Shown here piece by piece: positions 33,960-43,267 of a stretch of 64,000 nucleotides of DNA. The notes beneath the pieces are model-generated. The model was given only the letters and a program-made list of their open reading frames with translations. It searched no databases and was not told where the DNA came from. Both the position numbers and the translations under genes were made by a program. The stretch comes from Bradyrhizobium symbiodeficiens (GTDB taxonomy: Bacteria; Pseudomonadota; Alphaproteobacteria; Rhizobiales; Xanthobacteraceae): the NCBI RefSeq assembly GCF_002266465.3, contig NZ_CP029427.2:5768501-5832500 (forward strand). The letters run 5' to 3'. The number at the start of each line of letters is the position of its first letter. Position 1 is the stretch's first letter.

Positions 33960-35450
33960 ATGGTCAGCCCCAAGCATGTCTGCGTGATCGGCGCCGGCGT
34001 CTCCGGCCTCGCCGCCGCCAAGGCGTTCTCCAGCCGCGGCCACCACGTCACCATCGTCGAGCGCAGCGGCGATCTCGGCGGCGTCTGGGAGCCGGCGCGC
34101 TCCTATCCCGAAGTGCAGACCCAGAGCCCGAAGGAGCTCTATCGCTACACCGACCGCGCCATGCCGGAGGCCTATCCGGAATGGCCGACCGGGCCGCAGG
34201 TTCATGCCTATCTCGCCGACTATGCCAAGAGCTTCGGTCTCGACCGCATGCTCCGCCTCGGCATCGAGGTCGCCGGCATGGCGCGGCGTGCCGACGGCAA
34301 GCCGGGCTGGACGCTGGCGCTGAAGGCCAAGGACGGCACGAGCACGAGCGAGGATTTCGATTTCATCGCAGTCTGCACCGGGCAGTTCAACGAGCCGCGC
34401 GAGCTGCATTGCCCGGGCGAGGAGGGCTTTGTCGCACAGGGCGGCCAGATCCTGCATTCCTCGAAATACGGCGATCCCGTGCTGGCGAAAGGGCGCCGCA
34501 TCGTCGTGCTCGGCGGTTCGAAATCGGCGACCGACATCGCGGTCAACGCGGTGAAATCGGGCGCGCGCGAGGTGACCATCGTGATGCGCGAGCCGGTCTG
34601 GCGCATCCCCTATTTCATCGGCGGCCTCGTGAACTTCAAGCGCATCCTCTACATCCGCGCGCAGGAGGAGATGTTTCCGGGCTGGGGCATCGGTGCGATG
34701 GGACGGCTCGCGCATCGCATCGCCGCGCCGCTGGTGTGGGCGAACTGGCGCGGGCTGGAGAGCCTGCTGAAGGCGCAGCTCAAGCTTGGCCGCTGCAAAA
34801 TGGTGCCGAAGGAGCGGATCGAGGACGGCGTCAATTGCTCGGTGCCGATCGCAACGCCCGGCTTCTATCCGATGGTCGCCGACGGCCGCATCAAGGCTGT
34901 GTTCGGCACGTTCGATCACTACGAGGGCGACAGTATCGTGATGAGCGGCGGCGAGCGCGTGGGCGCGGATGTCGCGGTGCTCGCGATCGGCTACAAGCTC
35001 GGCGTGCCGTTCATGCCCGAGGCCTACAAGCACAAACTGGTCGATGCCGACGGGCAGTACCGGCTCTACCGCCTGATCGCCAACCCTGATTTGCCGGAGC
35101 TCGGCTTCGTCGGCTTCAACTCGTCGTTCTGCACCGTGCTCTGCGCCGACCTCGCCGCCAACTGGCTGGTCCGCTATGCCGACGGCCAGCTCGCGAACCA
35201 GCCGACGGCGCAGGCGATGCGCGACAACATCGAGATGATGCTGCACTTCAAGCGCGTCGAACGGCCGGCCGCGGGCGTCTATGGCGGCCTCTGCGTCGCG
35301 CCCTATCACTACCGCCATTTCGACGAGCTGATGGCCGACATCGGCGCGAAGAACCAGAAGCGCGGCGGGCTCGCGGGGCACTTCCAGCCCCCGGACGCAG
35401 ATGCCTATGCGAAATTCCTGGCGACGGCGCCGGATTACCGGGCGGCATAA
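33960..35450 (+). CDS. flavin-containing monooxygenase (class B, FMO/Baeyer-Villiger-like)
   Basis: A 496-residue cytosolic flavoprotein from the ATG at 33960. The FAD motif is VIGAGVSGLAAAKAFSSRG; the NADPH motif is VVLGGSKSATDIAVN; between them G-G-Q-I-L-H-S-S-K-Y-G-D recalls the F-x-G-x-x-x-H-x-x-x fingerprint of FMO/BVMO enzymes, imperfectly. It would insert one oxygen atom into an organic substrate (ketone, amine or thiol). The frame opens at 33633 inside the cupin gene, which is not plausible. It lies in one direction with the cupin gene, under the divergent AraC gene. Confidence 0.88.
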   Translation: MVSPKHVCVIGAGVSGLAAAKAFSSRGHHVTIVERSGDLGGVWEPARSYPEVQTQSPKELYRYTDRAMPEAYPEWPTGPQVHAYLADYAKSFGLDRMLRLGIEVAGMARRADGKPGWTLALKAKDGTSTSEDFDFIAVCTGQFNEPRELHCPGEEGFVAQGGQILHSSKYGDPVLAKGRRIVVLGGSKSATDIAVNAVKSGAREVTIVMREPVWRIPYFIGGLVNFKRILYIRAQEEMFPGWGIGAMGRLAHRIAAPLVWANWRGLESLLKAQLKLGRCKMVPKERIEDGVNCSVPIATPGFYPMVADGRIKAVFGTFDHYEGDSIVMSGGERVGADVAVLAIGYKLGVPFMPEAYKHKLVDADGQYRLYRLIANPDLPELGFVGFNSSFCTVLCADLAANWLVRYADGQLANQPTAQAMRDNIEMMLHFKRVERPAAGVYGGLCVAPYHYRHFDELMADIGAKNQKRGGLAGHFQPPDADAYAKFLATAPDYRAA

Positions 35451-35539
35451 GAATTCCGGCTGAGCGGGATTTGCATCTCGCCAGCCCTTGCCTCTGATGC
35501 TTACGATCTCCCTGGCCATCGAATCGACAGGAACCAGCC

Positions 35540-36606
35540 ATGGGATCCAGACGTCTCGCAATCCTTGCGGCTGTTGCCTTCTTCGTCGCGGTGCCAGCCG
35601 TCGCACAACAGCGCGCGCTCACACCCCGGCAATCCGAGACGCTCGCCGCCTATGAGCGGGCGCTCGGCGATTTCAAATCCATCCTTGCCGAGCGGCGGCG
35701 CCAGATCGAGGCGAAGCAGCCGCTGCCGAACCTGCCGGGACAGGCGGTCTATCTCGCCCGCGTCGCCGTGATCAGCACGTACAAGGATCTCACCGATGCG
35801 ATCCCGTCGCGGATCGGGCGGCCCAACAAGTTCGAGATTCCGCCGGCCTATTTCGACGCCGACATCGAGCCCCTGATCGACGAATATTCGAAGTTGTTCG
35901 ACGTCATGGAGGCGCCGCCCGCCAATGCGCAGAATTCGGCGACGCCGTTCAAGGACGTCGTCGATCTCGCCACGGTGATCGCGCGCGCCAAGGGGCTTGC
36001 GCCTGACCACGCGGACGCCGCGGGCCGCATCAGCCTCGGGCTGTTCTTTGCCGAGACCAACGGCAAGCAGAACGTCCGCAACGGCCGCTCGAACACCTAT
36101 ATGGGCAGCTTCCAGACCGGCCCGTCCGAAGACCGCAACGGCCATAGAAAATGGCAGGCCATCAAGGGCGAGATCGCCGCGATCGATCCGCACCTGAGCG
36201 CGCGCGATGACAAGGAGGAGGCCCGCGCCCGCGGCACCGATCACCGCTTCAACCACTGGACCAACGTGCGCGACGGCCTGATGAACGCGCACGCGGATGT
36301 GTTCCGTGAGATTCCCGGAATCGTGAAGACGCTGCCCGACCCGATCGACCAGATGAAGCTGTTCGAGCTGATCCAGATCGTGCCGACCCCGACGCGCGCG
36401 GCGCTCAAGTCCGGCGACCTCCTGAACTACAGGGTGTCGAGCCCCACGATCATGAAGCACCTGCGCAACAACAGCATCTTTGCGTTCGGGCAGGCCGACC
36501 GGGCGAAAACCTCGGCCAGCTACCGCGAGATCCTCGCGGCGATGTGGCTGTTCAACCGCAAGTTCGAGAAAGCGATGGCGAAATACGCGGAGATCAGGGG
36601 CGCTGA
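35540..36606 (+). CDS. exported protein of unknown function; 3' end apparently frameshifted
   Basis: A signal peptide (MGSRRLAILAAVAFFVAVPA, cleavage near VAQQ) starts a protein of about 355 residues with a mixed helical body. The segment F-F-A-E-T-N-G-K-Q-N-V-R-N-G-R-S-N-T-Y-M-G-S-F-Q-T-G has the look of a lysozyme-like active site (catalytic Glu followed by G-S-F-Q), which I hold as weak inference. In the given sequence the frame has no stop here and runs on to 37195, into the next gene, with a Ser/Arg-rich nonsense tail. One extra base in the GGGG run at 36597-36600 would bring TGA 36604-36606 into frame. The end given assumes that; read literally, the frame ends at 37195. Confidence 0.6.
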
Positions 36607-36671
36607 CGGAGTTGCACCCACAATCCGTAATTGTATGATTGCGCGATCTGGCTCGCAGCACGGACCGTCAC

Positions 36672-37667
36672 ATGCGCATCCTCATTCTCGGCGGCAGCCA
36701 GTTTCTCGGGCGAGCAGTCGCAGCCCGAGCCTGTGCAGTCGGACACGACGTGACCTGCGCTGCTCGCGGTGTCGCAGGACCCATCGCGGCGGGCGCGCAC
36801 TTCGTGATGATCGACCGCGACGCGGCCGACGGGCTTGCACCGCTCGCGGGCGAAACGTTCGATGCCGTGGTCGACGTCTCGCGATATCCCGGCCAGGTCC
36901 GCCGCGCCGTCGCGGCGCTGAAGCGGCCGGGCGTACATTGGACCTTCGTTTCCACGATCAGCGTATATGCGGACAACCGGATACCGGGACAACGCGCCGA
37001 TACGGCGCCGCTGCGCGAACCCGTTGCCGCGGAGATCGAACACAGCACCGACGCCATCTATGGCGCCGCCAAGGTCGCCTGCGAACAGGCGGTCGGAAAC
37101 GATTCCTTCATCTGCCGCGCCGGCCTGATCGCCGGGCCGGAAGACCCGACGGGGCGCTTCGCCTATTGGCCGACACGGCTTGCGCGCGGCGGTGAGGTAC
37201 TGGCCCCGGGATCGCCTGACGATGCCGTCCAGTTCATCGACGTGCGCGATCTCGCGCAATGGATCGTGCACGCGGCTGAGGTTCGCCTCACCGGCATCTA
37301 TGACGGGATTGGACCGATACGCAAGCGCGGCGAATTTCTGGCCGAATGCGCAGCCGCGCTCAACGCGTCCTGCACGTTCACCTGGATCGATCGTGAGTTT
37401 CTCGAGGCCCACGACGTGCGGCGCTGGGCAGGTCCGCGGTCATTGCCGATGTGGCTGCCTTTGCCCGACTTCGCTGGTTTCCAGACGCGCGACACCTCAC
37501 CGGCCCGCGAGGCCGGGCTGACTTCACGACCGCCGGGAGAGACAGCGCGCGATACACTGCATTGGCTGCGCGAAAGCCACGGACCAGTGATCGGGCTCAG
37601 CTCCGATGAAGAAAGCGCGGTGCTTTCAGCGTGGCATGTGCGCAACGCAGCCGCGACCGGGACCTAG
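36672..37667 (+). CDS. NAD-dependent epimerase/dehydratase-like protein
   Basis: A 331-residue protein from the ATG at 36672 (MRILILGGSQFLGRAVAARA), an extended SDR with the variant dinucleotide motif GGSQFLGR. V-D-V-S-R-Y-P-G-Q-V and the segment F-V-S-T-I-S-V-Y-A-D, then Y-G-A-A-K-V-A-C-E-Q, give the usual Y-x-x-x-K catalytic pair. The product may act on a sugar nucleotide or be a reductase-like member; there are no glycosyltransferase genes nearby. The start at 36639 has less support. It runs out of the frameshifted gene just upstream with a 65-base gap. Confidence 0.85.
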   Translation: MRILILGGSQFLGRAVAARACAVGHDVTCAARGVAGPIAAGAHFVMIDRDAADGLAPLAGETFDAVVDVSRYPGQVRRAVAALKRPGVHWTFVSTISVYADNRIPGQRADTAPLREPVAAEIEHSTDAIYGAAKVACEQAVGNDSFICRAGLIAGPEDPTGRFAYWPTRLARGGEVLAPGSPDDAVQFIDVRDLAQWIVHAAEVRLTGIYDGIGPIRKRGEFLAECAAALNASCTFTWIDREFLEAHDVRRWAGPRSLPMWLPLPDFAGFQTRDTSPAREAGLTSRPPGETARDTLHWLRESHGPVIGLSSDEESAVLSAWHVRNAAATGT

Positions 37668-37696
37668 CCGGATCACAAGCAAGCCAGCTGACGGAC

Positions 37697-38488
37697 CTAT
37701 TCCGTCCGGATCGGCGAATCCTTCAAACCATTGTCGTCGTAGGCCTTGCGCAGTGTGCCGTTGGTCGTGGCTTCGGTCATGAATGTGGTGACGAACGCCA
37801 GCGTCTCCTTGTGGCCGAGCGGCACGGCGACGGCGGTCACCGTCTTCTTGAACGTCTCGTCCAGCACCTTTGTCCCTGGAATCTTCTGCGCCATCTTGTT
37901 GAGCTGATCGCGCGACAATGCGAAGGCGTCGATCTCGCCGCTCTTGAGCAGCCCGAAGATCTCGTCATAGGTCTGATAGCCCGTGACCTCGGCATGCTTC
38001 AGATGCGCGATGGCACCGCGCATGGTGGTCGTCGCGTTGACGGCCGCCACCATGACGCCTAGTTGGTCGAGCGTCGCGAAATTGGTGATGTTCGAGCCGG
38101 GCCTGACGATGTAGGTGGCGTCCGCGACCTCGTAGATCGGGCCGAACATCATCCTGGTCTCGCGCTCGGGATCTTTGGGCAGCCACGTGACGTCCCAAGT
38201 GCCTTTGCCGGCCGCATCGGTGATCTGCCCGGAATTCTGGTGCGCGACATATTCGACGGGGACGCCGAGCTGGGCGGCCATCGCCTTGCCGAGATCGACG
38301 GGCACGCCGGCATAGCCGGCTTCGGTCTTGGTCGACCAGAACGCCCCGCCTGCGGGGCTGATGGCGATCGCGACCCGCAGTCTGCCGGTCGGTGCGATCT
38401 CGTCCTTCAGACCGTCTGCTAGCGCCGGCATGGCGACCATCGCTGCGAGACCGAGGCCGGCAAGAGCCGATCGGAGGGACGTGGGCAT
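37697..38488 (-). CDS. amino-acid-type ABC transporter substrate-binding protein
   Basis: A 263-residue periplasmic protein of the PBPb (SBP_bac_3) fold with a signal peptide (MPTSLRSALAGLGLAAMVAM, cleavage near LADG). G-R-L-R-V-A-I-A-I-S-P-A-G-G-A-F-W and G-V-P-V-D-L-G-K-A-M-A are typical of amino-acid and related organic-anion binding proteins. No permease or ATPase genes lie next to it in this window, so it is an orphan binding protein or a sensor. It converges on the epimerase gene with 29 bases between stops. Confidence 0.85.
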   Translation of the reverse strand: MPTSLRSALAGLGLAAMVAMPALADGLKDEIAPTGRLRVAIAISPAGGAFWSTKTEAGYAGVPVDLGKAMAAQLGVPVEYVAHQNSGQITDAAGKGTWDVTWLPKDPERETRMMFGPIYEVADATYIVRPGSNITNFATLDQLGVMVAAVNATTTMRGAIAHLKHAEVTGYQTYDEIFGLLKSGEIDAFALSRDQLNKMAQKIPGTKVLDETFKKTVTAVAVPLGHKETLAFVTTFMTEATTNGTLRKAYDDNGLKDSPIRTE

Positions 38489-38721
38489 GTCATGGTCTCC
38501 TCACCTTTTCTTCTTGGCTTTTCCCGGCTGGCTCACGCGGCCTTTGAGACGATTGTGGTCGATCGTGCGTCCGGTGAAAAGCGGTTTGTCATGACAAATC
38601 TGTTGAAGGCCACACCGCCCTGTGCCGCGCAAGGCCAGCAACTGCCATGGCTATGGTGTTCCACGGCCGGACATTTGTTGATAGCCTGCCGCACCGACAG
38701 ACGATACTCGGGGGCTACCGA

Positions 38722-39915
38722 ATGACCTCATCGAATCCCGCATCTCCCGCACGGCGCAATGGAGCGTGGAGACAGGCCGGACGGACACTGGCCGCCGTTG
38801 CGGCCATGGTCGCGCTGGCGGGCTGCGAGGACAAGAACACGTTCGTGGCGCCGCCGCCGCCCAAGGTGGACGTGGCAACGCCGGTGCAGCGCGCCGTGAC
38901 GCGCTACATCGAGGCCACCGGCAACACCGCGCCGGTCAAGAGCGTCGACCTCGTCGCGCGGGTGCAAGGCTTCCTGCAATCGATCGACTATCAGGACGGC
39001 AGCTTCGTCAAGCAGGGCACCCAGCTGTTCACGATCGAGCCGGAGACCTATAAGCTGAAGCTGGAGCAGGCGCAGGCGGCCGAGGCCGGCGCGCAGGCCT
39101 CGGTCCGGCAGACGGAAGCCGATTACAAACGACAGGCCGATCTGGTGCAGCGCCAAGCGGTCTCGCAAGCCACGCTCGACACGTCGACTTCGAATCGCGA
39201 CAACGCGCAAGCCAATCTCCAGCAGGCGCAAGCCAACACCAAGCTCGCCGAGGTCAATTACGGCTACACCAAGGTGACGGCGCCGTTCGACGGCATCGTC
39301 AGCGCCCACATGGTCTCGATCGGCGAGCTCGTCGGCGTCTCCTCGCCGACCCAGCTCGCCACCATCGTCGCGATGGACCCGATCTATGTGAACTTCACCG
39401 TCAACGAGCAGGACGTGCTGCGCATCCGCGCCGAAGCGACCCGTCGTGGGCTAACCCCGGCCAACCTCAAGCAGTTTCCGATCCAGATCGGCCTTCAGAC
39501 CGAAACCGGCTATCCGCACGAGGGCCACCTCGACTACGTCGCGCCGACCCTCAATCAATCGACCGGCACGCTGGCGGTGCGCGGCCTCATGCCCAACGAC
39601 AAGCGGGTGCTGCTGCCCGGCTATTTCGTCCGCGTCCGCGTGCCCTTCGACCAGGAGAAGAGCGCCCTGCTCGTTCCTGATACGGCGCTCGGCAGCGACC
39701 AGGGCGGCCGTTATCTGCTGGTAGTCAACGGCGACAACGTCGTCGAGCAGCGCAAGGTGCAGATCGGCCCGGTCGACAACGGGCTGCGCGTCATCGAGGA
39801 CGGCCTGAAGCCGGAGGACCGCGTCGTTATCGCGGGGCTTCTGCGGGTGATCCCGGGCCAGAAGATCGATCCGCAGGTGACGAAGATCGAGCAGCCGCAA
39901 GCCTCGAACAAGTAA
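38722..39915 (+). CDS. RND efflux periplasmic adaptor (MFP) lipoprotein
   Basis: A 397-residue membrane-fusion protein from the ATG at 38722. The lipobox is L-A-G-C (about residue 34), so it is anchored in the inner membrane facing the periplasm. The biotinyl-lipoyl-like half-domains (V-Q-G-F-L-Q-S-I-D-Y-Q-D-G-S-F-V-K-Q-G) flank an alpha-hairpin of about 80-160, and the C-terminal beta-barrel and membrane-proximal domains follow. It bridges the RND pump encoded 12 bases downstream and an outer-membrane channel. No TolC-type gene is adjacent. The start at 38647 is not supported by any signal. Confidence 0.93.
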   Translation: MTSSNPASPARRNGAWRQAGRTLAAVAAMVALAGCEDKNTFVAPPPPKVDVATPVQRAVTRYIEATGNTAPVKSVDLVARVQGFLQSIDYQDGSFVKQGTQLFTIEPETYKLKLEQAQAAEAGAQASVRQTEADYKRQADLVQRQAVSQATLDTSTSNRDNAQANLQQAQANTKLAEVNYGYTKVTAPFDGIVSAHMVSIGELVGVSSPTQLATIVAMDPIYVNFTVNEQDVLRIRAEATRRGLTPANLKQFPIQIGLQTETGYPHEGHLDYVAPTLNQSTGTLAVRGLMPNDKRVLLPGYFVRVRVPFDQEKSALLVPDTALGSDQGGRYLLVVNGDNVVEQRKVQIGPVDNGLRVIEDGLKPEDRVVIAGLLRVIPGQKIDPQVTKIEQPQASNK

Positions 39916-39927
39916 GGGGCCGCAACC

Positions 39928-42900
39928 ATGATCTCGAAGTTCTTCATCGAGCGGCCGGTCCTCTCGAACGTCATCGCGCTCTTGATGATCCTGATCGGCG
40001 GCGTCGCGCTGTTCAATCTCGCCATCGCGCAATACCCTGACGTGGTGCCGCCGACCGTGCAGGTCACCACCCGCTATCCCGGCGCCAGCGCCAAGACCGT
40101 GATCGACACCGTCGCGCTGCCGATCGAGCAGCAGGTCAACGGCGTCGAGGACATGCTCTACATGCAGTCCTACAGCGGCTCCGACGGCACCTATACGCTG
40201 ACCGTGACCTTCAAGATTGGCACCGACCTCAATTTCGCGCAGGTGCTGGTGCAGAACCGCGTCTCCAGCGCGTTGTCGCAACTGCCGAGCGCCGTGCAGA
40301 ATCAGGGCGTCACCGTGCAGAAGCGGTCGACATCGATCCTGCTGTTCGTGACGCTGACCTCGCCGGACTCAAAATTCGACAGCCTCTATTTGAGCAACTA
40401 CGCCACGATCAACATCCGCGACGAGCTTTCGCGCCTGCCCGGCGTCGGAAACGTCACGGTGTTCGGTGCCGGCCAGTATTCGATGCGGGTCTGGCTCGAT
40501 CCCAACAAGCTGCAGGTCCGGGGCCTGGTTCCGCAGGACGTCATCAACGCGATCCAGCAGCAGAGCCAGCAGGTCTCCGCCGGCCAGATCGGTGCGCCGC
40601 CGACGCCGCCAGGCCAGGCGTTCCAGTACACGCTCAACGTCAACGGACGGCTCGACGACACCAGCCAGTTCGAGAACATCATCGTCAAGACCGGCACCAG
40701 CGGCGACGTCACGCGCGTCCGCGACGTCGGCTGGGTTGAGCTCGGCGCGCAGACCTACAGCCAGATCTTCTCGCTCAACAAGCAGCCCGCCGTCGGCATC
40801 GGCGTGTTCCAGTCGCCAGGCGCCAACGCGCTCCAGGTCGAGCAGGCCGTCGAGAAAAAGATGGCAGACCTCGCCAAGCGATTCCCCGAAGGCATCAAGT
40901 ACGACACGCCGTTCGACACCACCAAATTCGTCGAGGCCTCGGTGCACGAGGTCTACATGACGCTGATCGAGGCCGGCCTACTGGTGCTGGTCGTGATTCT
41001 TGTCTTCCTGCAGGACTGGCGCGCGATGCTGGTGCCGGCGACCACCGTGCCTGTCACCATCATCGGCGCCTTTGCCGCGATGGCGGCGCTCGGCTTCACC
41101 ATCAACATGTCGACGCTGTTTGCGATCGTGCTGGCGATCGGCATCGTGGTCGACGACGCCATCGTCGTGGTGGAAGGCGCCGCCCACAACATCGAGCAGG
41201 GCATGAACGGCCACGACGCCGCGATCAAGGCGATGGACCAGCTGTTCGCACCGATCGTCGGCATCACCCTGGTGCTGATCTCGGTGTTCCTGCCGGCCTC
41301 GTTCCTCGCCGGGCTGACCGGACGCATCTATTCGCAGTTCGCGCTGGTGATCGCGGCGACCGCGCTGCTGTCCGCCATCAACGCGGCGACGCTGAAGCCC
41401 ACGCAATGCGCGCTGTGGCTGCGGCCGACGGTGCCGCCGGAGCAGCGCAATTTCTTCTATCGCGGATTCAACGCGGTCTATAACAGGGTCGAGCGCGGCT
41501 ATACACGGCTGATTACCTTCCTGTGCCGGCACGCCACCATCTCCGTCGCGTTCGCGCTGCTGGTCATCGGAGCCAGCGGCTACGGCCTCTCGCGGGTGCC
41601 GACGGGCTTCCTGCCGATCGAGGACCAGGGCTATCTGATCGCCGCGATCCAGCTGCCCGACGGCGCCGCGCTGGAGCGGACCCAGAAGGTGCTCGACCGG
41701 GCCAGCGAGATCATCAAGGAGACACCCGGCGTTCAGCAGGTCATCACCATCGCCGGCATCTCCGCACTCGACAACAGCGCCAGCCTTGCCAATGCCGGCG
41801 TCGCCTACATCATCCTGAAGGATTGGGATGCACGCAAAGGGCCGGGCGAGGATCTGCGTTCGCTGGTCTATGGCCTCAACGACAAGCTCGCGACCATCAT
41901 GGAGGCTCGCACCATCGTGCTGCCCCCGCCGCCGATCCAGGGCATCGGCAACGCCGCCGGGTTCTCGATGCAGGTCGAGCTGCGCGACGGCAACAGCGAT
42001 TTCGCCAAGCTGCAGGCGATCACGGGTGCGGTGGTCGCGAACGGCCAGAGCCAGAGCGCGCTGCAGCGCGTGCAGTCCTCGTTCCGCTCGTCGGTGCCGC
42101 AGTTCAATGTCGAGATCGACCGCGTCAAGACCCAGACGCTGCACGTGACGACGGACCAGGTGTTCTCGGCGCTGTCGACCTATCTCGGCTCGTCCTATGT
42201 CAACCAATTCAACAAGTTCGGCCGCGTATTCCAGGTCTACACCCAAGCCGATCCCGCCTTCCGCGTCACCGAGCGCGACATCGCCAACATGATGGTGCGC
42301 AATTCCAACGGCGACATGATCCCGATCGGCACCGTCGCCAAGATCACGCCGGCCACCGGTCCGTCGCTGATCAGCCTCTACAATCTCTATCCGTCCTCGA
42401 CCGTGATCGGCCTGCCGGCGCAGGGCTATTCGTCCGGCCAGTCGCTGAAGCTGATGGAGGAGATCGCCGACAAGACGCTGCCGCCCGGCACCGGCTATGA
42501 ATGGACCGCGATGTCCTATCAGGAGAAGGCGGTCTCGAACCAGATCTACTGGGTGTTCGGGCTCGCCATGCTGCTGGTCTATCTGGTGCTCGCCGGCCAG
42601 TACGAGAGCTGGTACGCGCCGATCTCGGTGATCCTCGCGGTGCCGCTGTCGCTGCTCGGGCCGATGCTGATCCTCTCCGTGCTCAAGATCGACAACAACC
42701 TGTATTGCCAGATCGGCCTGATCCTGCTGATCGCGCTGTCGGCCAAGAACGCCATCCTGATCGTCGAGGTCGGACTCGAACTGCACGGCCGCGACGGCAA
42801 GCCGGTGCTGGAGGCCGCGATCGAGGCGGCGCGTGCCCGCTTCCGGCCGATCCTGATGACCTCGTTCGCCTTCATCCTCGGCGTGGTGCCGCTGGTGCTC

Positions 42901-43077
42901 GCCACCGGCGCCGGCGCCAGCGCCCGCAAGTCGATCGGCATCACCGTGTTCTCGGGCATGCTGGCCTCGACCTGCCTCGCGGTGCTGTTCGTGCCGGCCT
43001 TCTTCGTGGTGGTGCAGAGGTTCGAGAACTGGCGGGCGAGCAGGAAGGCGGTGAAGGTGGTGGAGGTGAAGCCTTAG
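39928..43077 (+). CDS. RND multidrug efflux pump permease (HAE1/AcrB type)
   Basis: A 1049-residue inner-membrane proton antiporter with the usual 12 transmembrane segments and two large periplasmic loops. The start MISKFFIERPVLSNVIALLM is family-typical. The proton-relay Asp pair is in GIVVDDAIVVVEG. The pump domain begins R-Y-P-G-A-S-A-K-T-V. It would extrude hydrophobic drugs or solvents in exchange for protons, with the adaptor encoded 12 bases upstream. Length matches AcrB (1049). The repeat at 43119 follows 42 bases after the stop. Confidence 0.95.
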   Translation: MISKFFIERPVLSNVIALLMILIGGVALFNLAIAQYPDVVPPTVQVTTRYPGASAKTVIDTVALPIEQQVNGVEDMLYMQSYSGSDGTYTLTVTFKIGTDLNFAQVLVQNRVSSALSQLPSAVQNQGVTVQKRSTSILLFVTLTSPDSKFDSLYLSNYATINIRDELSRLPGVGNVTVFGAGQYSMRVWLDPNKLQVRGLVPQDVINAIQQQSQQVSAGQIGAPPTPPGQAFQYTLNVNGRLDDTSQFENIIVKTGTSGDVTRVRDVGWVELGAQTYSQIFSLNKQPAVGIGVFQSPGANALQVEQAVEKKMADLAKRFPEGIKYDTPFDTTKFVEASVHEVYMTLIEAGLLVLVVILVFLQDWRAMLVPATTVPVTIIGAFAAMAALGFTINMSTLFAIVLAIGIVVDDAIVVVEGAAHNIEQGMNGHDAAIKAMDQLFAPIVGITLVLISVFLPASFLAGLTGRIYSQFALVIAATALLSAINAATLKPTQCALWLRPTVPPEQRNFFYRGFNAVYNRVERGYTRLITFLCRHATISVAFALLVIGASGYGLSRVPTGFLPIEDQGYLIAAIQLPDGAALERTQKVLDRASEIIKETPGVQQVITIAGISALDNSASLANAGVAYIILKDWDARKGPGEDLRSLVYGLNDKLATIMEARTIVLPPPPIQGIGNAAGFSMQVELRDGNSDFAKLQAITGAVVANGQSQSALQRVQSSFRSSVPQFNVEIDRVKTQTLHVTTDQVFSALSTYLGSSYVNQFNKFGRVFQVYTQADPAFRVTERDIANMMVRNSNGDMIPIGTVAKITPATGPSLISLYNLYPSSTVIGLPAQGYSSGQSLKLMEEIADKTLPPGTGYEWTAMSYQEKAVSNQIYWVFGLAMLLVYLVLAGQYESWYAPISVILAVPLSLLGPMLILSVLKIDNNLYCQIGLILLIALSAKNAILIVEVGLELHGRDGKPVLEAAIEAARARFRPILMTSFAFILGVVPLVLATGAGASARKSIGITVFSGMLASTCLAVLFVPAFFVVVQRFENWRASRKAVKVVEVKP

Positions 43078-43118
43078 GCGCGATTGGAGGGGGCGAGCCC
43101 TCCGCGTGCTCGGTGTAA

Positions 43119-43237
43119 CCTCTCCCGCTTGCGGGAGAGGTCGCCGCGTAGCGCCGGGTGAGGGCTCCCTCCTCTGGGAGAGTGTCCCGATGCGGAGCCA
43201 GCCCTCCCCCCGACCCTCTCCCGCGAGCGGGAGAGGG
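43119..43237. repeat. palindromic repeat with CCTCTCCCGC hairpins, copy 1
   Basis: CCTCTCCCGC-TT-GCGGGAGAGG (43119-43140) and CCCTCTCCCGC-GA-GCGGGAGAGGG (43214-43237) are two perfect hairpins, separated by about 73 bases that pair partly with each other. The element fills the spacer between convergent genes (stops at 43077 and 43268). The same repeat occurs at 53182-53298. Confidence 0.85.
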
Positions 43238-43267
43238 GGCGCGCTGCCCGCGCGGGCATAGCACGCC

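Noticed and set aside
40978..42786. 602-codon open frame antisense to the RND pump gene
   Set aside because: His/Gln/Asp/Arg-rich shadow of a clear 1049-residue pump.
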